From Cranoglanis bouderius (Eukaryota > Chordata > Actinopteri > Siluriformes > Cranoglanididae), in contig CM042551.1 in NCBI GenBank assembly GCA_023630585.1, positions 3,122,001 to 3,186,000 of the forward strand: DNA of 64,000 nucleotides. The letters run 5' to 3'. Below are positions 54,690 through 64,000 of this stretch, piece by piece (positions within the stretch are counted from its first letter, which is position 1; each line of letters opens with the position of its first letter). The notes under the pieces were generated by a model. That model had not been told where the DNA came from. It searched no databases and saw nothing but the letters and a program-made list of their open reading frames with translations. The translations under genes were made by a program, and so were the position numbers.

Positions 54690-55340
54690 GATGACCAAAT
54701 CCAACTCAAGGTCAAAACCAAAGTAGGTGCTGTCAAAACCAAGACCAAAGCAGGGGCTTTGTGACCAAGTCTGTGTTTAGACCGAGACACAGTCAAGGGC
54801 TAGGAGTCCCTGTCCGAGTCAAGGCCAAAGTAGGGGCTAAGAAAAAGAGCCCAATTTAAAACCAAATCTGGGGCTAGGGGACCCAGTATAGGTCATTATC
54901 AAAGCAGGGGCTAAGGGACCATTTACATTTACAGCATTTGGGAGATGCCCTTATCCAGAGCAACTTACATTTATTTCATTTATACATCTGAGCATTTGAG
55001 GGTTAAGGGCCTTGCTCAAGGGCCCAACAGTGGCAGCTTGGTGGTGCTGGGATTTGAACTCACGACCTTCTGATCAGTAGCCCAACGTCTTAACCACTGA
55101 GCTACCACGGCCCCAAGTCTAGGTCATGATCAAAGCAGGGGCCAGGGGACCAAGTCTAGGTCATGATCAAATCAGGGACTAGGGAACCAAGTCTAAAGAT
55201 CAAATCAGGGGCTAGGGGATCAAGTCTAGGTCTTGATCAAATCAGGGACCAGGGGACCAAGTCTAGGTCATGATCAAAGCAGGGGCCAGGGGACCAAGTC
55301 TAGGTCATGATCAAAGCAGGGGCCAGGGGACCAAGTCTTT
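54690..55340 (+). repeat. 37-bp minisatellite interrupted by a SINE
   Basis: Unit AAGTCTAGGTCATGATCAAA+GCAGGGGCCAGGGGACC. Regular copies lie between 55116 and 55340; more degenerate ones (GTCAAAACCAAAGTAGG..., GCAGGGGCTAAGGGACC) lie upstream. The SINE at 54921-55114 interrupts one unit. Confidence 0.9.
54921..55114 (-). repeat. tRNA-derived SINE, nearly full length
   Basis: Minus strand: GGGGCCGTGGTAGCTCAGTG head, GAGTTCAAATCCCAGCACCA, GCTGCCACTGTTGGGCCC, and a tail GTAAGTTGCTCTGGATAAGG ending in GTAAATGTAAAT. Same family as 26827-27024. Confidence 0.9.
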
Positions 55341-55344
55341 GGTA

Positions 55345-56708
55345 TCACTCCGACTACCGACTACTACCCGCCTCCCAAAGTTTGTAGGTGGAATTATTGT
55401 ATACCTGAAAGCGAGAAGTGGATACTAATATCACTTCACTTTGAACTTAAAATTGGTAAACTACCACTGCTATGGTTTATTGAAAAATGAGTTTAACTCT
55501 TTTTTTTTTTTTTTTTTACCAGAGGCCAAACAAATGGACTTTCCACCTGTTTTAGGGGTGCCCATGTTCAGCATTGAATTTGTGATGTCACACTCCACAG
55601 TAGTAATTAATGGCTCATAGGAGAGTAGACACTCACTTTTACTATCAAAAAAGTTTCTATTGTGCTGTCCATTTTATCTCTGTACCAATATTATTGTGGA
55701 GTGGTTTGAATTGCTTGCCCAGCTGGGGGCTCACTCCCCTCCCATTTCCCATGGCTCTGCTCACCAGCAGCTAAACACAGAGTCACGATACTCTACACAC
55801 AGAAACCCAACAGTGTCCTGACTAATCTTATAACAGACTTGTGGCAACAAAATAATTCATTTGTTTATACTTATTGAAAATGTCCAATAAGTCGATTTCC
55901 ATTCTGGCGGCAGTATGGTACACCAGTGTACAGCGGGAAAGGGTTAAAGAGCTTAAAACTGTCAACCGAAGCAAAACTATACGCATGGCTGATTGATCCT
56001 ATTTGAGAAAGTGGAAAATAGTGCAGATTTTCAGCTAAACTAGTCTGTTAAATTGTACATATGTGAGAGAGACAGCGACACTTAAGTAATGTGTCACAGA
56101 CACTCGCGGATGCCTTTGACGTTTTGTCACAAACAGAGAGGAATGATGGCTTTATTGTGCCTAGAACACTTTTCACAATTGACAAAGAAGAAGAAGACAT
56201 AGAAGGGGAAAAAAAGAGTAGGTGAAAAAAAAAAGATGAGGCAGGAGGCATTGTAACACACTCATTTCTTGAACTCGGGAGCACAGGTAATAACATCCAT
56301 AATCAGAGCAGCAACAGCACTCAGTAGCGTAGCACGATGTGAGCTGATTGGAGCTGAAGGCATTTCTGGGAAGGGATGATTAAATGAGAACATTGTAGGA
56401 TGAGGTGATAGATGGGAGAAAAAAAAAGAGAATGAGACGGAGAGTGAAATGTATGCGTCGGGAGCGAGTGGGAAGGCTGCCGAAAGCAAGCGAGAGGGAT
56501 AGACAGAAAGTGAAAATCAGTGAGAGGGAGAGAGGCGGAGGCCGAGGAAGCAGAGGAGTCAGACTGCAGCAATGTTAACGGGTGACACGTTCATTATCTG
56601 GGCCTGTTTGTGGAGAGGAGGCGAGTTTTTTGCTCGATTGAAAGGTGTGACTGTCTCCCATTACAGCTGTCCGGCTCCAGAAATACTGCCATTACACACA
56701 TCTCGCAG

Positions 56709-56743
<35 letters not shown>

Positions 56744-58220
56744 TGAACTCACATCCTGTTAGCCTGAATTTTCTCCAAGCTCAGGCCTACAATGACCAGC
56801 CTGCCTGTCCATCGCTGTGTGTGAGGCAGGGGCGTGGCCACATCTGTGTAAATAGGCCTTGCCACACCAGTCACCACACCAATCCCAGGTTTAACGAATT
56901 GTATTTAAACGATTATGGTCTCGGTCCACTTCCAAGTGAACTCAGTTGCAGTGAGAAAGTGATTCGACTTGGGAGGAAATGAAACAAACATGCTGTGTTT
57001 TCGGGTTCCAGCATTGCTTTGTAGATGCCAAAGGACAGCAATGCCATGTGTTCTGGAGCAAACAAAAAGAGAAAATAAACGCTTGGTTGTGATACACAAA
57101 ACATTTAAAACTAGTTATTCATATAATTATTGAATGATTTATTTAGCGCCACCTCCGTGTTCTGCTCAAGTGATTTTTTTAAAATGCGCTTGGTGAAGAG
57201 TTGTTTACATTTGTTCCACTCTATACGGTAGGAAATGTGTTATGAGTGCGCTTTCGACCCTTGACATCACTCAGCCAACTTTTTTATTTATTTTGATTGG
57301 CTTTTTGGTGCAGTGTAAAACAAACTCAAAAGAACCAAAAATGTCAATTTTGGCGATTTACGGCGTCAGGAGTCAAACCAACCACTGGTGAAAGTGGGTG
57401 GGGTGAGCAACACAGTAAAGTTGAGCAATGTTAACTTTATGCAAATGTGGGGACTACCAGTGAGAGCAATGGGCAGAGCTCTAGTTCTTTTACCCCAACT
57501 TGAAACATTATGGTTTTCTACTCCCAGCTCCTAAACATGCTCCTGATGGAACTCACTGCACTGATACAGGCTCTACATGCTTGATGAATCCAAACACAAC
57601 AGCTACAGTGTTTTCCCCACAAATAGACAACAACAATTGCAAAAAGAAATACGTATTTTCAGCTCAGCCTGACACTAGTAGACAGTGACAGTGCACTGTA
57701 CAGCTGTAATTTATCCACAAAAGATTTTTGTCTTTTAAAGGTCAAAACATCTGATTTGTGACATACTTTATGTAGCTAGCTATGTAGTTTGCGCACCAGT
57801 TCTACAGTACAACTACCCAGGCAAAACGATGTCAGTAACTCCGATAAGGAACTCCCAAAACTGCTGCCGGTGTGCTGCAGGGATTTTATCCCGATATTAT
57901 ACAGGTGTAAATGTATCTGTCTCTCCAAGCCACATCTGACAACCAAAATCCCTTAATACATTCTGCTGTAACACAAAGATCCATCACTGCCAAACGTCGG
58001 TGCCTTTAAGGAAATTAAAATGGTGGGAAAAAAAATCTCCACTTGATATTTGATGCCCTAGCTGTTTTTTTTTTTTGTTTTGTTTTGTTTTTTTGTTTGT
58101 TTGCTTGTTTGTTTTTTCTTAAAATGAGCTACGGCACATGCATACAATCAGACGCAATACGCAAATTTAGACAGTACAGGGGAAAAGTCATTTAATTACG
58201 ACGAAAATTAAATATAATAT
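55345..58220. other. intergenic, no gene seen
   Basis: A (CA)n run at 56702-56731 and poly-T near 55499-55517 and 58064-58075. Open frames of up to 136 codons (56572-56982) cross the CA repeat and show no domain. Part of 56560-56700 is repeat-free. Confidence 0.5.
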
Positions 58221-58225
58221 AAGAT

Positions 58226-59398
58226 ACAGTGCCCTCCACCAGGGACGTCACTAGAGATTTATAAATGGGGGGGCTAAGCCTCTTTTAGGGGGGTCTGGGC
58301 ATACTTTCCCCCCCCCCAAATTTTTTCAAGCCACCAAAACATTTCTTGTCATGTATATTTTAGAGTAACACTGGGTATAAAAATCTATAGAAATAAGGTT
58401 ATTTTTGGTCATGGTGTACCTGTCTCATAATTTGTGTTAGAGACTGATCTAATATGACTTACTTTGGGGGGCTTTGTGGTCAGTTAACCGTTTTTGTGTT
58501 GATTTTGATGTACGTTTTGGATCATTGTCCTGCTGGAAGATCCAACCACGGCCTATTTGAAACTTTCTGGCAGAGGCAGTCAAGTTTTCATTTAATATCT
58601 GTTAATATTTGATAGAGTCAATGATGCCACGTATCCGAACAAAATGTCCAGGTCCTCTGGCAGAAAAACAGCCCCAAAATATTAAAGAGCCACCACCATA
58701 TTTAACTGTGGGCATGAGGTACTTTTCCATATGGCTACTTCTCTGTGTGCACCAAAACCACCTCTGGTGTTTATTACCAAAAAGCTCTATTTTGGTTTCA
58801 TCTGACCATAGAACCCGATCCCATCTGAAGTTCCAGTAGTGTCTGGCAAACTGAAGATGCTTGAGTTTGTTTTTTGGAGGAGAGTAGAGGCTTTTTTCTT
58901 GAAACCCTTCCAAACAACTTGTGGTGATGTAGGTGACTTCGGATTGTAGTTCTGGAGACTTTCTGACCCCAAGATGCAACTAACTTCTGCAGTTCTCCAG
59001 CTGTGATCCTTGGAGATTTTTTGGCCACTTGAACCATCCTCCTCACAGTGCGTTGAGACAATATAGACAGACGTCCAATTCCAGGTTGATTCATAACATT
59101 TCCAGTTGACTGGGACTTCTTAATTATTGCCCTGATGGTGGAAATGGGCATTTTCAATGCTTGTGCTATTTTCTTATAACCACTTCCCATTTTGTGAAGC
59201 TCAACAACCTTTTGCCGCACATCACAGCTATATTCCTTGGTCTTACCCATTGTGATGAATGACTAAGGGAATTTGGTCTATGTGTTACCTCATATTTATA
59301 CCCCTGTCATTGTTGAACAATTTCCTGTTCCTAGTCACCCAGGTGTACTAGAAAAATGTAAAATATGAATTCATAGGGGTGACAATAATTGTTGCACA

Positions 59399-59403
<5 letters not shown>
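58226..59403 (-). pseudogene. Tc1-like element with frameshifted transposase
   Basis: On the minus strand: an end GGTGTGCAACAATTATTGTC, then MGKTKEYSCDVRQKVVELHK, MGSGYKKIAQALKMPISTIR (HTH), RRMVQVAKKSPRITAGELQK and KKPLLSSKKQ. Then a frameshift near 58880 to RVLWSDETKIELFGNKHQRW (first Asp), PTVKYGGGSLIFWGCFSARG, a TAA at 58602, and GWIFQQDNDPKRT (second Asp). It stops around TDHK near 58460, so the catalytic Glu is lost. At 58226 an end of the form CAGTGCCCTCCAC remains; between lies an unrelated G-run-rich segment. Transposase codons start at 59250. Confidence 0.88.

Positions 59404-59434
<31 letters not shown>
59401..59434. repeat. (TA)n microsatellite
   Basis: About 17 TA units at the transposon end, probably expanded from its TA target. 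Confidence 0.9.
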
Positions 59435-59438
<4 letters not shown>

Positions 59439-60055
59439 AAACCTGTGTTGTGTTTGCAATTGTAGCATATACAGTATAACAGTATATACGCTCAGTACAG
59501 AATAAACATGTTAGTATTTGCAAATATAACTGTGAAAAATTATAGCATTGGCCATGACGATACAGTGCAGTATGTCAGCAATGTGTTAATTTGTGTTAAT
59601 GAGACTTGTCCAGGTCGTTATTTAGCAGGACTAACAACTCAGGGGAAGAAGCTGTCTGGAAGTTTTGGTTTTCAAGATCTGGTATGTCACAGCTGAATGA
59701 AGTGGTTGGTAAAGGTGGTGAGCAATGTGTGAGGGGTCAGAAACTATTTCACCTATTCTCTTCTTGACTCTGCTTTCACAAAGGTTGGTGAGGAAGTCTA
59801 AGTCACAGTCGATGGATGTTCTCTGCAGATCAAATGACACATTCCAGTTTGGCCTTCTGAGACAATAAGCGAATTTAAGTCAAAGGCTAACCAGAGATAA
59901 GTAATCCAGATATATGGTGCATGAAGTGAGCAGGTGTAAACGGGGTCTTTGTGATTTTTTTGGTCCTTGAGTACACCAACCATGAAGCCAATACACTAAT
60001 GTTCAAACGTCCCACATTTTCTCCCATTTTGGCAAATTTTGACAAGCCTCTAGGG

Positions 60056-60247
60056 CAGCAGTCACCAACCCTGTTCCTGGAGATCTACCTTCCTGAAGAG
60101 TTCAGCTCCAACGGTAATTGTGTCCATCCGACCATCTAATCATTGCCTTAAGAAGTTCTTGATCAACTAAAACAGGTGTGTTAGATTTTGGTTGGAGATG
60201 AAACCCGGAAGAAGGTAGATCTCAGGGAGGAGGGTTGGTGACCACTA
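60056..60247. mobile_element. hAT-type MITE, 192 bp
   Basis: Starts CAGCAGTCACCAACCCTG and ends CAGGGTTGG-like (GGGTTGGTGACCACTA), with inverted GAGATCTACCTTCC / GGAAGGTAGATCTC-like arms. Flanked by CTCTAGGG (60048-60055) and TTCTAGGG (60248-60255), an 8-base target duplication with one change, as expected for hAT. No protein. Confidence 0.85.
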
Positions 60248-61174
60248 TTCTAGGGAATCACATGGCAGCTATCAGCTGAGGAGGGTGAAGGTGAGTCACT
60301 ACCCATGATTGGCTAGTGTCGCAGTGATTGACAGGGGAAAGAGAGTAATGCCGTCCCTCCCAGCTAGAGAGCACGACCAATTACGCTTTCCAATGATTCG
60401 TTTGGAACTGCAACCTTGTCCCGTACATCACTTCCCAATACAGAATGCGCTCGTACACCTTCACCGGTTCAGCAGGTAAAGCTCCAGCGGCGCTGAGCGG
60501 AGTGACAGGACACATAGAGACGTTCATTTCCCAGCGAGCAGAGTACAGTAAGACACAGGAGACTTCATCATTCAGTCGGGACTCTGTGATGAGAGGAGAC
60601 GCTGGTGTGACAGCCTCGTCAGCGCTCCATATTAAACGAGTTTAAACACCACACCAGGGCCCGGCGTTAATCTGAGGCCCATCGGATGACAGCCCGGATA
60701 TCGGCCTTCCTCTCACACACACACACATGCGCAGAGTTCGGAGGCCTGTCAGGCAGGTAATAGAAGAGTGCGGAGGAGATAAGAGAGTGATGGATTGGCT
60801 CCTCTTTCTCTGATTGGGATCCGGCCATGTAATACCACCTCATCTGCCGAGAAAACGAGAGCGAGAGACGGAGGGGGAAAAAAAGTCACTTGGAAGAGTG
60901 ATCTGATTTTAATTAATAAAATCGTGGCAGCTGGTGGACAACCATGTAGAATGGCTCAGCTATGCGCATGTGTGTGTGTGTACTTTAATTATTGTGCCCA
61001 GTGTGATGAAATCTAACTCATAAAGCGAGGACGCCGAAACATGACTGAAACATCAGCGAAATGACTTCCTCGAACGTTTCTCTCCATGGAAACAAGGCTG
61101 CAAAAGTGCTTCGTCTCGGCAAAGACGCAGCCGAAAGGTGACGCATGACCGCAGAAGGCATGAAGGTCTCGTAC

Positions 61175-61180
<6 letters not shown>

Positions 61181-61210
<30 letters not shown>
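61181..61210. repeat. (CA)n microsatellite
   Basis: About 15 CA units. Confidence 0.95.
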
Positions 61211-61217
<7 letters not shown>

Positions 61218-61369
61218 AACCTCACTCTGAGCAAGACATGCTCTTTATGTGAATGGCGGTCAAATGGAAAATGTGAAAATGATGCATAATTACAGAGACT
61301 AGATGTAAGATGCATAAAAAAGTCAAATTTCCATTTCCGACTGTGATTAACCTTTCGCGTTCATGACAC

Positions 61370-61381
61370 TCGTGTGTGTGT

Positions 61382-61470
<89 letters not shown>
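61370..61470. repeat. (GT)n microsatellite
   Basis: About 48 GT units with two GGG interruptions. Confidence 0.95.
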
Positions 61471-61472
<2 letters not shown>

Positions 61473-61615
61473 TTTTGTTTATAAATGCAGTGGTAAAATA
61501 AGGTAAAGTGTGAGACCTTGTGGTTATGTGATGGCTAAGGCATGACCCGGTCAGAGAAAGAGTGCTGATCTTTCACACTCCACTAGGGGGTCTGTTTGCA
61601 GAGACAGCCAGAGGT

Positions 61616-61619
<4 letters not shown>

Positions 61620-61655
<36 letters not shown>
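61620..61655. repeat. (CA)n microsatellite
   Basis: About 18 CA units. Confidence 0.95.
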
Positions 61656-61658
<3 letters not shown>

Positions 61659-62109
61659 GGAGAAACCCTCCTCTCTCTCTGAGCCCGTTTCATTCATGCC
61701 AATGTTGGCAGTGCAGATTAGTCATAGCTCACATCCAAGTCACTTTAGATGAAAGTGTCTGCCAAACAAATAAATGGAAATAGAATAATAGATGGCTTTA
61801 CTTGACCTTAATGGTTTATCGACAGTGATTAGCTCAGCTCTTTTAAGGTTGCCTTAATTAACTCACTTAAAACCTCATTCATTTGTGCATTATGTACATA
61901 TTTGTTCATCGTGGTCGTCCTGACTTAATGTATTTCTGTTACACGAAAGATAACTGATTGAGTAAATCATCAACGAAACACAATGATAATAAATGGCACT
62001 AAGGAAAACGAACGGTTTCTGGTTGTCCAAGATGGCCGCCTCTCCAGAGTTGTTAGCTACATTAGCCTCGTGGAGTCGATGCAACGTGTAAGCAATAAAA
62101 CACTGCGTG

Positions 62110-62740
62110 TCATGCGGTTATAGGAAAATAATCAATGACGGGTTGGTGTGCTGAAGCGGAGATACACACCAAAGTTGATTATCTTTCTTTGTTTTATGTT
62201 TTATTTGTTTTACTTCTCTTACACCAGCGATTACAGTTTTTTATTTATTAAAGAATGCTGTTACACTTTTCACAGTGGCTTAGTGGTTAGCACGTTTGCC
62301 CCGCACCTCCAGGGTTGGGGGTTCGAATCCCACCTCTTCCCTTCTTGCGTGGAGTTTGCATGTTCTCCCCGTGCTTTGGGGGTTTCCTCCTCCAGTCCAA
62401 AGACATGCGTTGTAGGCTGATTGGCATCTCTAAATTGTGAATGTGTGTGCGTGTGTGTGATTGTGCCCTGTGATGAGTTTGCACCCCGTCCAGGGTGTCC
62501 CCTGCCTTGTGCCCCGAGTCCCCTGGGATAAACTCCAGGCTCCCCGCGACCCTGTGTAGGATAAGCAGTTCAGAAAATGGATGGATGGATGGTTACATTT
62601 AATGTTGTGGAACATCCTCACACATAAGTGAGAATGTTCCTGTTCTCACTTGTGTTACAGCAGCTGCAGTTCCCTCACCAGCCTCTCTTTATTCCACTCT
62701 CCTGAAGTTAATAAGACTTGTCATGTCATGTCTTGGCTGA
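62110..62740 (+). repeat. hairpin-headed interspersed repeat, copy 6, split by a SINE
   Basis: Head GCGGTTATAGGAAAATAATC, then TTGATTATCTTTCTTTG and AAGAATGCTGTTACACTTTT. After the SINE: GTTACATTTAATGTTGTGGA, CCTGTTCTCACTTGTGTTAC, TTCCCTCACCAGCCTCTC, and GAAGTTAATAAGACTTGTCA. Confidence 0.8.
62272..62592 (+). repeat. tRNA-derived SINE of the V-SINE type, copy 2
   Basis: Exact Pol III boxes: A box TGGCTTAGTGG (62276-62286) and B box GGTTCGAATCC (62320-62330). Conserved centre CATGGAGTTT...CATGTTCTCCCCGTG; end AAAATGGATGGATGGATGG. Inserted within the hairpin-headed repeat. Confidence 0.93.
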
Positions 62741-62989
62741 TCCTAGGTATTTCCAGATGTGATTTGGTAAAAGGGACATTACCTTTTGCAGGTCCATTGC
62801 ATCAGATGAGTCCAGGGAAATGAAGGAAGCTGGAGGAAGTGCACTGAGTGCATTCACTCGTTTATTCACCCACACAGACACGTTCATTTCCGATTTCAGT
62901 AGTCGAGTCGCGTTTGCTGCGTAAAGTAATGGGTGAAAATTGTCAGAAGGAAGCAAAACACGGTCCCAATACGAATCGTTGATTTGATT

Positions 62990-63170
62990 AACGCCCTCAC
63001 TCCGCCGATCTGCTCCTATTTTGGGTTTTAGGACTTGAATAAGCGCAGTGGAGCGAGCACTCCAATTAGGCCTTCCAAAGCCATAAACACAGCGTTTCAC
63101 TGCAGCCCAAATGCTAATGGGCACAATTAGTACTTTTATGTAAGAAAGACTGAGCCTGTCTTAATCATCA
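62990..63170. other. possible conserved non-coding element
   Basis: Repeat-free sequence with CCAATTAGG, GCTAATGGG and CAATTAGT words, between a repeat and a microsatellite. No coding signal. Confidence 0.2.
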
Positions 63171-63379
63171 GCCTCAGACTGTGCTGTTGCTCAGCGGTGG
63201 GCCGTTTAAGGCCTCGGTTTTGTCGTAATTGTTGTAGTTCCCACTTCCTTTCTTCGGCTTCCCTTTGCTCGGTTTACATTCAGCAGAAACGCTCGTCCAG
63301 GATTCTCTCGGTGTTTCGCCACAGTCGAGGCTGCTGGAGTTTATTGAGAGCTCCAAGGCTGGCTTCATTTTCTCTAGAA

Positions 63380-63411
<32 letters not shown>

Positions 63412-63416
63412 ACACT
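63380..63416. repeat. (CA)n microsatellite
   Basis: About 17 CA units with one TA. Confidence 0.95.
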
Positions 63417-63482
63417 CCTATTCCATGCTGCAGCAGGACATACAGTATAGGCAGCATAATTAACTTTCATTATAACAGTTAG

Positions 63483-63486
<4 letters not shown>

Positions 63487-63527
<41 letters not shown>
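63487..63527. repeat. (GA)n microsatellite
   Basis: About 20 GA units. Confidence 0.95.
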
Positions 63528-63529
<2 letters not shown>

Positions 63530-63646
63530 TATGGGCTAAAGGAGGAGGCTTACAAGATGTTAAATACGCTTTTCATTTCACTCGCATATCATAACGGAAC
63601 GAGAGCTCAAACTGTGTTTACAGAGCAAGAGACGATTGTTAGGGAT

Positions 63647-63714
<68 letters not shown>
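63647..63714. repeat. (GT)n microsatellite
   Basis: About 33 GT units. Confidence 0.95.
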
Positions 63715-63715
<1 letters not shown>

Positions 63716-64000
63716 ATATACTTCTTCAAACAAGGCTTTAAAAAGAGAGAGACACTAAATGAGGCGATGTAATAAAACAAGCATTTTCAAACATTGTCAA
63801 AATTGTGCCTGGTCTGAAATCGATCCAGCGCCTCGTCTCGAGCATTTTTAGGTAATAACACGAAGCCAGCTAGCATAGCACGCTGTGTGTGCCTGGAGTC
63901 GTGTCTTATTCCCCCGGCGCTAACTTCGGGCCCTAGCAATGTCCTAAAAATGATGCTCTTAAATGGGAAGCAACGGAGCGTCTCGGGTCACGATCCTCCT

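Noticed and set aside
54690..55340. Regular repeats that could suggest a CRISPR array
   Set aside because: Units are contiguous 37-mers without unique spacers, and the genome is a vertebrate. It is a minisatellite.
56572..56982. 136-codon frame with an ATG
   Set aside because: Crosses a (CA)n repeat (His-Thr run). Codon pattern and sequence show no known domain or splice structure.

Overview
This is a vertebrate, almost certainly teleost, nuclear window. It is AT-rich, packed with (CA)n, (CT)n and (AT)n microsatellites, and dense in Tc1/mariner elements, tRNA- and 5S-derived SINEs and decayed LINEs. Several SINE heads look like families I associate with catfishes, so a siluriform is my guess, but the sequence does not prove it. 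There is no operon-like organisation. The only clear host gene is the 3' part of an alpha-1,3-fucosyltransferase (GT10) coding exon at the left edge (position 2 to 493). Everything else is intergenic DNA and mobile-element sequence.

Layout. 0.5-5.4 kb: 3' UTR and flank. 5.5-8.3 kb: a non-autonomous Tc1 copy and a minisatellite present in both orientations. 8.5-14.4 kb: microsatellites, including about 0.9 kb of polypyrimidine. 15-21.3 kb: copies of a hairpin-headed repeat, a LINE fragment and a 5S-derived SINE. 22.6-23.7 kb: a foldback Tc1-like element. 24-31 kb: SINEs, short repeats and a decayed Tc1. 31.1-35.8 kb: a 20-bp minisatellite split by an LTR retroelement. 36.3-38.8 kb: L1-like and Tc1 remnants on a decayed background. 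39-45.7 kb: sparse, with two LTR-like segments and a hAT fragment. 45.8-50.3 kb: a nested stack of transposons containing one intact Tc1. 50.5-64 kb: LINE and SINE pieces, a 37-bp minisatellite, a broken Tc1, a hAT MITE and microsatellites.

The most interesting item is the LTR element at 31673-35715 (5-bp target duplication CCTAC). Its Gag-like ORF continues in frame into a zinc finger whose C6H2 spacing and sequence match the N-terminal finger of methionine aminopeptidase 1. The usual CCHC knuckle is not seen and no polymerase was found. In its place is a long, decayed, repetitive Glu/Pro/Ser-rich tail. This looks like a non-autonomous retroelement that captured a host ribosome-associated domain.

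Second is the 4.5-kb nest at 45.8-50.3 kb. A hairpin-headed repeat contains a mariner-like remnant. That contains a Tc1 fused to a second Tc1 fragment, and the first Tc1 is split by a young Tc1 with near-identical terminal repeats and an uninterrupted 342-residue transposase.
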